Source of the DNA: Istiophorus platypterus
Lineage: Eukaryota > Chordata > Actinopteri > Istiophoriformes > Istiophoridae
Length of the DNA stretch: 64,000 bases
Assembly: GCA_016859345.1 (NCBI GenBank)
Contig: CM029126.1
Location: 3,554,001-3,618,000, forward strand
Direction of reading: 5' to 3'
The notes below the pieces were generated by a model. It worked only from the letters and a program-made list of their open reading frames with translations. It did no database searches and was not told where the DNA came from. Positions within the stretch are counted from its first letter, which is position 1. Every line of letters begins with the position of its first letter. Shown here one piece after another: positions 38,801 through 48,240 of this stretch. The position numbers and the translations under genes are program-made.

Positions 38801-40044
38801 AGAAGGAAGTCGTTTCACCTTCCTTTGGCAGAGAGCAACAACGTGAAAGATACAAAATAGGAGTTGATTTGTTTTATAACAAAGACAACGTCAAGCAGAC
38901 CCACGCATCCAACTTCACGGTTTTCCTGCACAAGGACTTGAAATCAACCAACTCAAGCCGAGCATCTGGGTTAGCAAAGCTAACGTATTCACTCCAGGCG
39001 TGCTTCTGTAGAATTATATGTAACTTTTCCTCAAGAACCGCATCCGAGATCCCTCGTCGAGGTTTATCTATTTTGTTTGCTGCCTGTTTTCTTCAGCGTA
39101 AACCCACTGGGGCGTTAAGAGAGAAAGCGTGAGGAGACAGGAGGGACAGTCTTTGTTTGGCTAACTAAGTGGGCGAGTGCAGGCTGCACAGTCTGCTTAT
39201 GCTGCTGTGTTGACAAAACTCTGCACTGCTCAACTGTTTAGCACAAAAACAAGACGGAGCCGGTGCAAATCGCGAACAGCGGCGTTTACGATCTGACCGT
39301 TTTCCTGACCAGTGTCATTTAGAGCGGGAATAAAAAGGCGATGCTATTTCTTGTTGAGCTAAAATTGCGAGATGTTTGACAACATGGTGTCCCGTGACTA
39401 ACAGTCGGTTAGCTTCTCGGGCCTTCTGCGTTGTCAATAACGGAGTTTGGCTGATACATTAACCGAGAAAGAAACTGCAAAGGTGAACCAGGCAGCTCCT
39501 GTGGCCGGGGGGTCCTTCTCGGGTCGTCTGAGAGCTCTTTCCCCCTGAGTTTTGTCATCTGTAACGTACACGGAACGGACGGCTAGCGGGCTAAAAGCGG
39601 GCTAGCTACGAGATAAACAGCTTGGCTAAAGTAAAATCGGAGCCTGGCGACTTTCTGGTGTGTTTTACACGTTTATCCTGGCGGCGAACGAGCCGTTAGT
39701 CGCAAACAGAAGTAAACCGTTGCACCAACAGCCGAAAGCCTTCGCCACGGTTAGGTTTTTCTTGCGTCCGCGGCTAGCGAGCACATCAGCGCCCCATTGT
39801 GCCCGTGGGACGCGGGCCCTCCTCAGCGATCAATGGAGGAGCGGGGCAGCTAGCTCACCTTCTTGTAGTGCTTTCCGATCCACAGCCGCACCGTCTCCAG
39901 CTGGGATATCGTCTCTGAGCTTTCCCAGAATTTCGTGGACGGGCCGCCGTCCTTCTTCCGTCCCACCGCGGTGCCGCCGCCGGCCAGGCCGGTGGCCGGT
40001 CCGCCCGAGCCCGTTCCCCCCGCAGTTGTCGCCGCCGTCGCCAT
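16579..40044 (-). CDS. smarcc1: SWI/SNF complex subunit SMARCC1 (BAF155), complete, 28 coding exons
   Basis: Core scaffold subunit of the nuclear BAF (SWI/SNF) ATP-dependent chromatin remodelling complex. Coding exons, 5' to 3': 40044-39859, 37945-37826, 37647-37562, 37167-37086, 36634-36542, 36406-36337, 36129-36060, 35285-35210, 34716-34591, 33514-33396, 32503-32373, 30667-30611, 30448-30411, 29610-29489, 28943-28872, 28737-28624, 28355-28202, 27677-27570, 27303-27244, 26832-26574, 26370-26209, 24766-24711, 23159-23006, 22380-22202, 22054-21920, 18632-18266, 17776-17651, 16670-16579. All have GT-AG ends and the phases join to 3,414 bases, 1,137 residues plus stop, close to the mammalian length of about 1,105. 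Domains in order are an N-terminal module (about 35-300), SWIRM (about 430-530), SANT (about 611-662), an acidic/Lys-rich linker, a coiled coil (about 895-975) and a Pro/Gly/Met-rich tail. The C-terminal NGMYPG-type tail and PMPGRMMPG segment favour smarcc1 over smarcc2. I cannot tell an a from a b paralogue. The start was chosen because ATGGCGACGG opens the family N-terminus. Confidence 0.95.
17135..17262 (-). repeat. intronic inverted-repeat arm 1
   Basis: In intron 27 of smarcc1. The reverse complement matches 20003-20144, with shared blocks around 'gcactatttacagctg', 'gaaactgggctacgctcccg' and 'cagttttacactct'. Divergence is modest, with small indels. It is probably one copy of a dispersed repeat. 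Confidence 0.75.
18489..18530 (-). repeat. smarcc1: GCN trinucleotide tract encoding 14 Ala in smarcc1
   Basis: Fourteen consecutive Ala codons in exon 26: GCT, six GCC, two GCT, GCA, GCG, GCA and two GCC. The codon mixture suggests a tract that is not a very recent pure expansion. Confidence 0.95.
19090..19540 (+). mobile_element. MITE-like element, copy 2 of 4
   Basis: In smarcc1 intron 25. It shares with the other copies a left part 'cactctgcaattaca', a 'atggagtcggagctgatag' core, 'gtttactgcaacacagaaac' and the right end 'ggctacgttgtagggttcg...aagcataaattgg'. Boundaries are approximate. Confidence 0.6.
20003..20144 (+). repeat. intronic inverted-repeat arm 2
   Basis: In smarcc1 intron 25, opposite in orientation to 17135-17262. 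The two arms flank exons 26 and 27. Confidence 0.75.
25183..25249. repeat. (AC)n microsatellite
   Basis: Long pure AC tract in the intron between smarcc1 exons 22 and 21. A second interrupted AC tract lies at about 25640-25678. Confidence 0.95.
26574..27303 (-). other. smarcc1: smarcc1 exons 19-20: SANT domain
   Basis: Exon 19 (27303-27244) and exon 20 (26832-26574) encode a SANT/Myb-like helix set. It begins [20 protein letters not shown], with the conserved Trp spaced as expected (WT.., DWNKVSEHV, ECILHFLRLP). The domain is split between its first helix and the rest by a 411-bp intron. In the family it supports histone-tail and complex contacts. Confidence 0.93.
28202..29610 (-). other. 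smarcc1: smarcc1 exons 14-17: SWIRM domain
   Basis: Exons 14 (29610-29489), 15 (28943-28872), 16 (28737-28624) and 17 (28355-28202) encode about residues 419-572. The SWIRM hallmarks are the HHIIIPSYAAWFDY start, the RRALPEFF segment, the IYLAYRNFMIDTYR helix and the DVCAIMRVHAFLEQWGLVNY end. SWIRM is a helical fold that mediates protein and DNA contacts in chromatin complexes. No key position looks disrupted. Confidence 0.92.
29839..29871. repeat. (GT)n microsatellite
   Basis: GT tract in smarcc1 intron 13. Confidence 0.93.
30668..32372. other. smarcc1: smarcc1 intron 11, nothing further recognised
   Basis: A 1.7-kb intron bounded by GT-AG signals on the minus strand. It is AT-rich. Short open frames in it have no family resemblance. 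Confidence 0.6.
32765..33275 (-). mobile_element. MITE-like element, copy 3 of 4 (reverse orientation)
   Basis: In smarcc1 intron 10. The left end reads 'aggtcaatttatg' after TAA, and the right end, reverse-complemented, reads 'tgctgaatttatg' with TAA following. This gives short imperfect terminal inverted repeats and a possible 3-bp TAA target duplication. The core 'aaattcaggaaaactaaaac' is the reverse of the other copies' core. A TAA-type target would fit PIF/Harbinger. Confidence 0.6.
34591..40044 (-). other. smarcc1: smarcc1 exons 1-9: N-terminal SMARCC module
   Basis: These nine exons encode residues 1-303. Residues 1-30 are a low-complexity Ala/Gly/Thr leader. From the KDGGPSTKFWES segment (about 31) the sequence follows the vertebrate SMARCC N-terminal region closely, including the LVVQLLQFQEDAFG segment, the DKSKATHHIYP segment and the DYEVDENKKPVSFRQRI segment at the end of exon 9. 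In the family this part is a MarR-like, BRCT-like and chromo-like assembly used in complex architecture. Intron 1 is about 1.9 kb and CpG-rich at its 5' end. Confidence 0.85.
37788..37817. repeat. (GT)n microsatellite beside a splice donor
   Basis: GT tract in smarcc1 intron 2, ending about 9 bases from the exon 2 donor at 37826. On the transcript it is an AC repeat just inside the intron. Confidence 0.9.
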
Positions 40045-40195
40045 TGTGTGTTTTGTTCGCTGCGTCGTCTTTCTCCTCCGCGGCGTCGCTCAACACGCAA
40101 CTTTTCGAATGATTTCGCGCAGCCGCAGACGTGTGGACACTTTTCAAGTCTCGCGACTCTCGGTATCAAATGGATTATGGGAAATGTAGGACGTG
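40045..40195 (-). promoter_or_regulatory. smarcc1: smarcc1 proximal promoter (TATA-less, CpG-rich)
   Basis: The region from about 39.45 to 40.16 kb is rich in CpG, unlike its surroundings. Within 150 bases upstream of the ATG there is TCTCGCGA at 40149-40156 and, on the minus strand at about 40171-40190, a 'tacatttcccataatcc' block. Their resemblance to TCTCGCGA/Kaiso-type and ZNF143 (Staf) elements is from established promoter motif knowledge. No TATA box is seen. The ATG itself sits in a YY1-like 'aatggcgacggcggc' context. Confidence 0.55.
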
Positions 40196-40199
40196 GAAA

Positions 40200-43100
40200 C
40201 TGGAAAGAACAAAAGGAAATGTAACTTTTACAAAAATAGATACTCTACGAGTTACAGTCCTTAATTTAAAATTTCATATATGACTTTATGTATTTATGTA
40301 TGAAATTATAAGCATTCAAAGTATATGTTATATCATCGCATGACTATTACTCATACATTAACTCAACATGCGTTGTTGACGATGAGTTTGCTAAATGACT
40401 TGTTTTTTTTTCTTTTATTTTTGCCAAATTACACTTATAAAAAAAGCAAAATAAACAAACAAATTAACTCCTTACTAAGTCACAAGAAATTAGAAAGCAA
40501 AAAAAAAAACTTAACAACCATGGCAACGAATTAAATATACATACATATATTATACATATGTACATTACATTAACCATTAATATTATCATCAATCCTCACT
40601 ATCATCAATAAATATTAAAATTCTGATTTATATACTGTTTGGTAATTTAATCTATTACACGGCATCACAATTTAAGGTCATCATTTAGTATGTTTCGATT
40701 GTAAAATCTCAATTTGTGAAGTAACTGGTAACTATAGCTGTCAAACAAGTACAGTGAAGTGATAGGAAATTTTAAAATCCCCTTTGAAATGTAGTAGAGT
40801 TGAAGTATAAAGTGGCATTAAATGGACACACTCAGGTAAAGTACAAATACCTCAAACTTTCACTTAAGTACAGTAAATGAGTAAATGTATTTAGTTACAG
40901 TCCACCGTTGTTCAATTGAAAGCTTTAACAAATGGGTTTTCACAGTTGGAAAAAGTAACTTTTACACACATGTTCTTGTCATTTTTGAGACTGATAAAAA
41001 GAACACATGTAAATCCTTATTCAATATGAAGACCAGAGAATATTTGTTGACACCTTCTATATTACTACTGTTTACTTTTAGCCTTGAGTAATAAATCAAT
41101 TTGTTTTTACAAATTAGTTTTGTGGTTCGTTTACTTATTTTGTTTTTACCACCATTTATTATTTTTTTCTCATCCCCCATTAGTTATTATTAGTCTTTTG
41201 TCCGCTCGTAATCAGCCATCATTTCCTGTTAATATTTAAGATAGATATTTATCTATCTAATAACTGTTAATTAATCTTTTTGTAATAAAAAAACATTGTG
41301 TTTAAACACTTACATACACACATTTTCCATTTTCTATTACTAAGTGTGGCTGCTGTGCCCATAAATGCAAAAAAGCTTTTGATGCCCATTCAGATCCACT
41401 ATATTTGCAACACAGCACCTGTATAGGATAGAAACACTGGTCATTGGCACATAAGCTCACTATGATGATGCACATGCAGAGTCTGTGAGTTATTATCAGT
41501 TACGCATCTAATACATTAAAGGTCTTTGGAGGCCCATTAGTTCAGTTGTATTTATAATTCAGCCAACACGTTAAGATCAGTCAGATTAAATGATTATATT
41601 CATCCAAAATTCATTCCAGTCAGCATCAATGTCAACAGCAATGAAAATATTTCCAATGCCGCTCTAGTTTGTTATTTTATTTTATCATGGTCCCTTGTCC
41701 TCACATGGTTTCACACTTTTTTGTTTGTTTTCCTTTTAAATGACAGTTTTGGTTCCCTTAAAAATGCCTTTTTAAGGGAACCTTCTTAACCTTGAACTCT
41801 ACCAGTGGCAAATTCTAAATACTATGTAATTAAACTTGGACATTGTGCCTTTTTATGAGCCATAAAGCTTTACTTGTACATCTCTGTGGCAATTTGGAAA
41901 TCTGCCCGGCAAGTACATTCTTATTTATTTGGGAATTTACAGTCAGCAGTAGCTACACTTGACAGCAGCCAATAAAGGGAATACAGATAATAATAGTGCA
42001 GATTACATAATCTAAAGTATGTGTTTAATATTATACCACAAAACCTTAAAAGACCACTATATTCCTTTAATTTACCCACCATGTTACACCCCCTACTGTC
42101 TGTGTGTGATGGCGCCATCCTGTGGTGACACAGTGGTTTTATTAATTTTTTATTGTGATGTTAGTTCTATTTGAGCTTTCTCATCAGTGAGGGGATTGAA
42201 CTTTTGCTAATATGAAAGATTAAAAGGTTCATTCCAGATTCCTCCTGGCAGGAGAGAGTTTGTGCCTCTGTCCATCCGAAGCCAGAAGGTGGAGCAGGTT
42301 TACACCACATCCACTATTCTGAAGTTAAAAACACTATCTCTGTCATCAAAAAAAAAAAAAAAAAAAAAATCAACATGGGCTTTTCTTTACAAGACAAACC
42401 TACAAGTTTAGGTTATTTAGAGGAGGGATGTGTCAGGTAAATCAGGCTGTGGTTGAATCTATACCCCCCCCCCCCCGAGAAAACCCCAAGTTCATTTTGT
42501 GGCAGTTGTTATTGGGTAATCTGAGTAACAGGTTTCTTTTTTGTTTGTTTGTTTGTTTTTTTTGTTTTTTTTTTGGGGGGGGGTATAAACCACATAAACA
42601 CAATAACAGCTGATATGACAAGGGCTCTTCAGTGAGTCCTGGTTCGCACCTGGGTCGCACCAGCTATTCTTAAATCCATCACCATGTTCATATTAGTTAC
42701 CAGCTAGTTTCAAACTAGGATTTTGCTAAATCAGGTTGCACCATTAAAACTCAATGTCTTACCTTGAAAAAACTTAAGGATCGTGTAAGACAGTAACTAG
42801 GAAACATCTGTAGCACAGTTTAATTAAGAGTAGACAACAGGACAGTGCTGTAATGTCACAAACTAGCATAAATGATGCACATATTGTAAATATTGGTGTT
42901 TGTTTTAAAGATGTCTGTTCATGGAGAAATGGATGTTTCAGAGTGAGTAGTAACTTAATAGATGTTATTTACCCATTAAGTGCAAATCAAATGTTAGTGC
43001 AATAATATTTCGAATAAAAGATATCTTCTGGGGTTTTTGGTGACATGTAGTTGTTTTGAAGATTTACATCACTAACAAAAGCACTTATTGGTATATATTA

Positions 43101-43570
43101 AGTTTCAAGTCAGATATGTTGCTGCATATGTTAGCAAGCTTACGTCAGCTTTGTCAGTTGGAATAGTTAGCTACATAACGGCTAAGTATTTTAACGTAGT
43201 GATGAGTAAAACGCCACTTACTTAGTAAACTTGAGTTACAACCATGCTGTTTGGTTTGTTGTAGAGTTAACTATGTTGAGATACCACAGAAAGTGGTTAT
43301 TTGCACTTTTATGATTTTTATGGCAGAGTGTTAATGAGTACCCTACAACAAATCCCCGGTAAACCACAAGGCCGATGGCGCAATAAGTGTTGAATCTTGA
43401 CCCCTCAATTACAAAGCAACCGCCTGACAATGAGGCTATTTTTTAAACAGCGTCACCGACGTTTGCCAATCACTAATTTGCTCGATTGTAGAAATGAGCC
43501 TTATCTGAAAACGGGGACAGAGTGAAAGTCATCTGTGGCGTTTCTTTGAGCACATAGTGATAAGACGTGC
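40200..43570. other. intergenic spacer between divergent smarcc1 and lectin gene 1
   Basis: No gene is supported. It holds a hAT-like MITE remnant at about 40740-40915 ('ggtaaagtacaaatacctca', 'cacttaagtacagtaaatga'), a perfect short hairpin at 41751-41782, an A-run at 42349-42369, a C-run near 42465-42476 and T/G-runs near 42550-42582. A CCAAT-containing region close to 43.46 kb belongs to the lectin promoter. Confidence 0.6.
41751..41782. repeat. perfect 14-bp stem hairpin
   Basis: Arms ggttcccttaaaaa (41751-41764) and tttttaagggaacc (41769-41782) are exact reverse complements around a 4-base loop. Confidence 0.9.
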
Positions 43571-43579
43571 ATATAAATA
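43458..43579 (+). promoter_or_regulatory. lectin gene 1 core promoter
   Basis: A TATAAATA box lies at 43572-43579, preceded by GC, and a GACGTTTGCCAA block containing CCAA(T) lies at 43458-43469. Lectin gene 2 has the matching pair GACGGTTGCCAA and GCATATAAAA. Transcription is predicted to start about 25-30 bases after the TATA box, near 43603. Confidence 0.6.
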
Positions 43580-43602
43580 TCCCCATCATATTCATCAGCA
43601 CA

Positions 43603-43652
43603 GCATCAACAGCAACATCTCGTCCTCCTCTGAATTTATTCTGCAAATCAAG
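43603..43652 (+). other. lectin gene 1 5' UTR exon (predicted)
   Basis: Between the TATA box and the signal-peptide exon, 'gcaaatcaag' is followed by a donor 'gtatgagg' at 43653. A polypyrimidine-rich acceptor ending 'cacttcag' at 43771 precedes the coding exon. The start position is estimated from the TATA box. Confidence 0.5.
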
Positions 43653-43818
43653 GTATGAGGTTGTAATTTGGGTGTAATTTCATTTTTTTGTGCCCAGGTT
43701 CGGGCTTAATGCTGCACGTATGTTGTTTCTTAACTTCTGCCTGTTATTTCATTTTCTTTTTTACACTTCAGATATCTAAATTCTGGAACTGACCTCTAAG
43801 TCTCTCTCAACCAAAACA

Positions 43819-46800
43819 ATGACATACAGGCTATCCCTGCTGTTGCTGCTTGTCCTGGGGCCGTGCTCGGCCCACATCTACCGTAAGTATGATGTGTCTG
43901 CATCTGCGATATATTTTTAACAAGACATCATGGCTGCAAAAAATTCAGGTGTTGTTGAATTGAAAATAGGTCCCGATGAAGTGGAGCGATAATAAATTTT
44001 CATTGGACTTTTCATTTGACTGTGTTGATTAGGTGTGTTTTCAAATTTTGTTAGGAACAGTTTGCTCCGGTCAACTCCTAACTTAAAAACCCCTTTAAAT
44101 CGTGGTAATGTAGGGTCAACACACGTCTAAGTAGTCACTCAAAGCTCAGTTATATTATGTTCAGTTATTTGCACTGTGCAGTCAGGGTGACAAACCTTTG
44201 TCGGTCCAATGAATCTCATTGTGCAGTCTCCAGTGGTCTCCAGTGACGGAGGAAGTATTCATATCTTTTACTTAAGTGAAAGAAATGTCACCATTTAAAA
44301 ACACCTGAGCTGAAAATAAAATTTCTGTATTCAAAACCGTTCTTTATTATAAATATTTAAGTATTAACAGCGAAATTCACTTGAGTTTATAGTATATAAG
44401 TCAAATATATAAGCACGTAAGTAAAATAACTCACTATGCAGCCAAAATTGGCTCCCTAAATGTTACATTTTTATTTGATATGATATTGGATTATAATAAC
44501 TATTGATACAATTACACATAAGTGCCATTTTAATATTTTAGCAGAGTGAAGTAGAGGCAGTTTTCCTCATTTTATATACTCTCAGGTGAATTCTAGAGTA
44601 AATGTAATTAGTTACATTACACAGTTGGTTGTCTCTGCAACATTTTTTTGTATGGAAAAAGTCTTATACACAGAAAATGTAGCTCCAACTAAATCTGACT
44701 GTTACATAGTCTGCACAGTTTTCAGCAGAGTTAAAAACCGAGTAACTATTTGGCATCTTACTAAGTGAGACATTTATTTACACCTAAAGGCAGAATAAAT
44801 CAAATTATGAAGTGTGAAAACATGTGACAGTAAAAGGTGTCTCTGGTAGTGATGAACCTTCAGAGAATTATCTGCCCAATCTGCAGCTTCTCTCAGCTTT
44901 TCAGAGCTTTAAGATGAGTTACAACTCCTCATTCACCTGCGATGTTTTACCAACCTGCTGTTCATTCTGTCTCACTGCTCTCACGGGATTGCTTTTGTCC
45001 ACAGCAGGTAGGTGTTTTCAATGAAAAAGCTCTAAAAAACCCACTGTCCACTACCTGCTCAAGACCAAACAGTAGACAGATACAGTCAGAGACGATCTGG
45101 TGAACACAGTGGAGCCTTTAGCAGCTCCAGAGTCAGGTATTTACCTTGTTGGGAACCGAAACAGAGATAAGGGGGGTGAATATTGGACTTTAGTTTGGCA
45201 GGAGGTCAAAACATGACTCCAAATAAATGCTAACATCGATTGCTTATTTGCTGGAAGTGCAAATAATCAACTAACAAGCGCTTGCTTGTTAGCATATCAA
45301 CTTAAAAAGTCAATGTGTTGTCAGTGTTGGGTTCACTTTACTTCTGCTGCCCCCTAGTGGCCCTGAAAGTTAGTTATTGCAGATTCTATAGATTACAAAC
45401 ATTTTTCAGTATATATTTTGATGTGTATTTCAACAGTCTCATTCATAGAAAATGTGGCTTTGCATTGAAAATAGATAAATGTTTTGTTTGGATCTCCCAA
45501 CAATGGACAGGAGATTAAGACAGGAGATCAGGTGTAAATAAATTCCTCCACATGACTATTCAATGACATAAAACTATGTGTATTTCTCACAGAAAATGTT
45601 GCTTTGCGTGGGAAAGCGACCCAGTCGGCCCGTTCTGAGCACATGTTTGGAGCTGCCTACAACGCCATCGATGGAAACCATGAATCCTCATTTGGAGCTG
45701 GTTCATGCACCCATGCTCTCACACAGACCAACCCCTGGTGGAGGGTGGACCTGCTGGAGTCCTACATCGTCACCTCCATCACCATCACAAACAGGGGAGA
45801 CTGCTGCTCGGAAAGGATCAACGGGGCAGAGATTCACATCGGCAACTCTTTACTAAGCAATGGTGCCGTGAACCCGGTGTAGGTGAACTGGCTGACCTAC
45901 TAATGTTTTCACAGTTTGAAGAATCAAACCTGTTTATTTGGAGTTTATACCACGGTCACCGAGAATGATCATTTGAGCCTGAACTGTCTGAAACAGACAG
46001 TGTAAACCAAATCGCAAGAGCTGTCATAATCATAAAACTCTCACTCGACTGGTGAAACTGTTTCCTGCAATTAACTGTATACCTTTCAAGTATTGCAGTT
46101 ATAAAACCAATTCATGTCCTGCTCCTTCTTTAACTCTTTCAGGGTTGGTGTAATCCAGGAAATCCCAGCAGGCAGGACTTTAACAATGACTTTTACCAGA
46201 CGTGTGGAGGGACGCTACGTGATTGTGGTTCTACCGGGTTCGAAAAGGATCCTCACGCTCTGCGAGGTGGAAGTCTACGGGTACCGAGCCCCAACTGGTG
46301 AGGACTGAATCGGGGGGGCTATCTCTCATGATTCAAGAAAATGATTAAAAAAATTCCTGGATCAGCCCCTTTAAGCAGAACGTACCGAAGGTTAATAAGG
46401 TTAATGGGTTCTTCCCTGGCCCATGCCCCATCCCTCCAACAAGTTCGGAACAAATTGGTCCAGTACTTTTTTGTGTAACACAAGAACAAACTAACCAACC
46501 CACAAACCAACTAAAATGGCTCTGAAAAGAGAGTAAACTTCCACCAAGGCATATGTCAAACAACTAATACCAGATTTAGGAGAAAAAAAAAGTACATTTC
46601 AGTAAAGGATCTGGATCTGCCCTGAAACTGAATGGGTTATTCCCTGGCCTATGCCCCGTCTCCGCACCAAGTTTGGTGAAAATCAGTTGAACAGTTTTTG
46701 CCTAATCCTGCTGAGAAATAAACCAAAAAACAAACAAACAGACAGAAACAGGTGGAAACATAACCTCCTTAGTGGAATATGGGTAAATTGTATGAGAAAA

Positions 46801-47676
46801 CAGTCTCTGAAAAGCTAAGAAAGATTTGCTGATGTGTTTTACATACAGTGGGTACTGACATATAAACACCTGCTGGTGCATTCTTTAAGTTTTGCAGCAG
46901 TGATCCAAGTAAACACACAACTCTCCATAGCTTCCTCATCTTTCACTGTAGTTTCTTCTTACCACTGAGGGGGCAGCGATGTGCAAGTAGTTGTGAATGT
47001 CACACTCATTGGAGACAAATAGCATCAAGGAAAGCCAGGCCTTAGTACTGATGTCTGCAATGATGTCCTTTGTCCAGGAGAGAACCTGGCCCTCCGAGGA
47101 AAAGCCTCTCAGTCATCACTGCATTCTACAGGCATCGCATATAATGCCATAGACGGGAATCGTGCCAGCGACTGGGAACGGGCTTCTTGCACTCACACAA
47201 AAGACGACATAACCCCCTGGTGGCGACTGGACCTGGGCAAAACCCACAAAGTCTTCTCCGTTAATATAACCAACTCAAATTCTTACCCACAGCGACTCAA
47301 TGGAGCCGAGATCCGCATCGGAGATTCTCTTGATAACAATGGCAACAACAATCCCAGGTATTTCACGGACTATAAATTAAACTATAATACTATTATAGTA
47401 TATGGTTTGTTTTAGAGAAAAAAAATGAGCTATAATTGTTTTGCATTATATATAATATATGCATTTTTACAACTTATCCCTCAATGCTAACTCAGTGTTA
47501 ACAAAATGATTTCCTCTTCTCCTAGGTGCGCTGTTATCGAACACATCCCCGCAAGTTTCACCCAGACCTTCCACTGTGATGGGATGGACGGTCACTACCT
47601 CAACATCGTCATCCCCGGAAGAAAGGATTATTTAGTCCTGTGTGAGGTGGAGGTGTATGGCTCCCCACTAGATTAG
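43819..47676 (+). CDS. binary F-type lectin (fucolectin), gene 1, complete
   Basis: Secreted fucose-binding lectin with two tandem F-type domains, the layout known from bass-type fish fucolectins, which act in innate recognition of microbial and host glycans. Coding exons: 43819-43882, 45593-45878, 46143-46297, 47078-47357 and 47526-47676, giving 936 bases, 311 residues plus stop. Exon 1 encodes a signal peptide (Leu-rich core, cleavage probably after the Cys-Ser-Ala). Domain 1 (exons 2-3) has the YNAIDGN calcium-region motif and an intact fucose motif H-X26-R-G-D-X4-R with the adjacent Cys pair (RGDCCSER). Domain 2 (exons 4-5) keeps the His and the final Arg but has SNSYPQR in place of RGDCCSER, so the first Arg, the Asp and the Cys pair are gone. 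Each domain is bounded by phase-1 introns, and both end in LCEVEVYG. The start Met is chosen as the first one, heading the signal peptide. Introns carry repeat remnants. Confidence 0.93.
44235..44420. mobile_element. hAT-like MITE remnant in lectin gene 1 intron 1
   Basis: 'ccagtgacggaggaagtatt' followed by 'cttttacttaagtgaaagaa' resembles the end of the common fish MITE of the CAGTGGTGGAAGAAGTA type. Recalled resemblance only; it is degraded downstream. Confidence 0.45.
44820..45330. repeat. probable dispersed repeat in lectin gene 1 intron 1
   Basis: The blocks 'gtggagcctttagcagctcc', 'ggggtgaatattggacttta' and 'aaaacatgactccaaataaa' look like a dispersed teleost repeat that I recall. There is no second copy inside this window to prove it. 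Confidence 0.35.
46320..46790 (+). mobile_element. two adjacent LINE/SINE-type 3' tail copies in lectin gene 1 intron 3
   Basis: Two related segments at about 46385-46510 and 46600-46760 share the order 'aatgggtt.ttccctggcc.atgcccc', 'accaagtttggtgaaaatca' (or its diverged equivalent), and an A-rich tail with 'accaacccacaaaccaac'-like repeats. This is the pattern of a retrotransposon 3' end inserted or duplicated twice. The family is not assigned. Confidence 0.5.
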
Positions 47677-47829
47677 GTTTGAGGAGGTTCAAGACACTGT
47701 GCCCTGAAAGCCAGATTTACTGCATATCATTTAGCAATACCGACAGTAATTTTATTAATTGCAAATTTATCAGAAATTGGTACGACTGAAGTACAAGTGC
47801 TCTACTAGATTACGATAATTAGAGGCAGC
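47677..47829. other. lectin gene 1 3' flank
   Basis: This directly follows the stop codon. No canonical AATAAA is seen close to the stop, so the 3' UTR end is not assigned. Confidence 0.4.
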
Positions 47830-48240
47830 AGTGATGCCGGATTCATGCCTCTACGTCATAGCCTTGAACGTTGATAGCACTTATATCCTTTGATCATGTC
47901 TACGCCACTCTGAGATTATACCCCCTAACTCTTCATTGAGGTTTCTTCGCCGCTGTTTTCCACGAGTTTGTCCGATACAACTCAGAGAGCAGCGGCGACT
48001 GAAATCGAGTGGATCTCGATGGAGTTGGAGCTGATGGGCATTGAACAGCAGTTAGATTTCCCGAATTCACTGCGACGCAGAAACGAGAGGAGGCATCAGA
48101 GGAGAAATGCGACGCTACCGAGCCGACCAATCGCGGTACTTGTAGTCTGCGTCGTCGTGGTGTGTAGTTACATTTCCTGGGAGGTGCGCATCAGGCTACA
48201 GCGTAGGTTCAACGTAGAAGCAAACATTGACTTTAATTAG
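47830..48240 (+). mobile_element. MITE-like element, copy 4 of 4
   Basis: Between the two lectin genes. It has the core 'atggagttggagctgatggg', 'gaattcactgcgacgcagaa' and the right end 'ggctacagcgtaggttcaac...acattgactttaa'. A 90-codon open frame (47968-48240) spans the core and the right end. It is not a host gene. Confidence 0.6.

Noticed and set aside
38785..39132. 115-codon plus-strand open frame in smarcc1 intron 1
   Set aside because: Low-information sequence with no family resemblance, and it lies inside an intron of a well-supported gene on the other strand.
39660..40112. 150-codon plus-strand open frame over the smarcc1 first exon
   Set aside because: It is antisense to a GC-rich exon whose minus-strand reading matches the SMARCC1 N-terminus, so it is a composition shadow.
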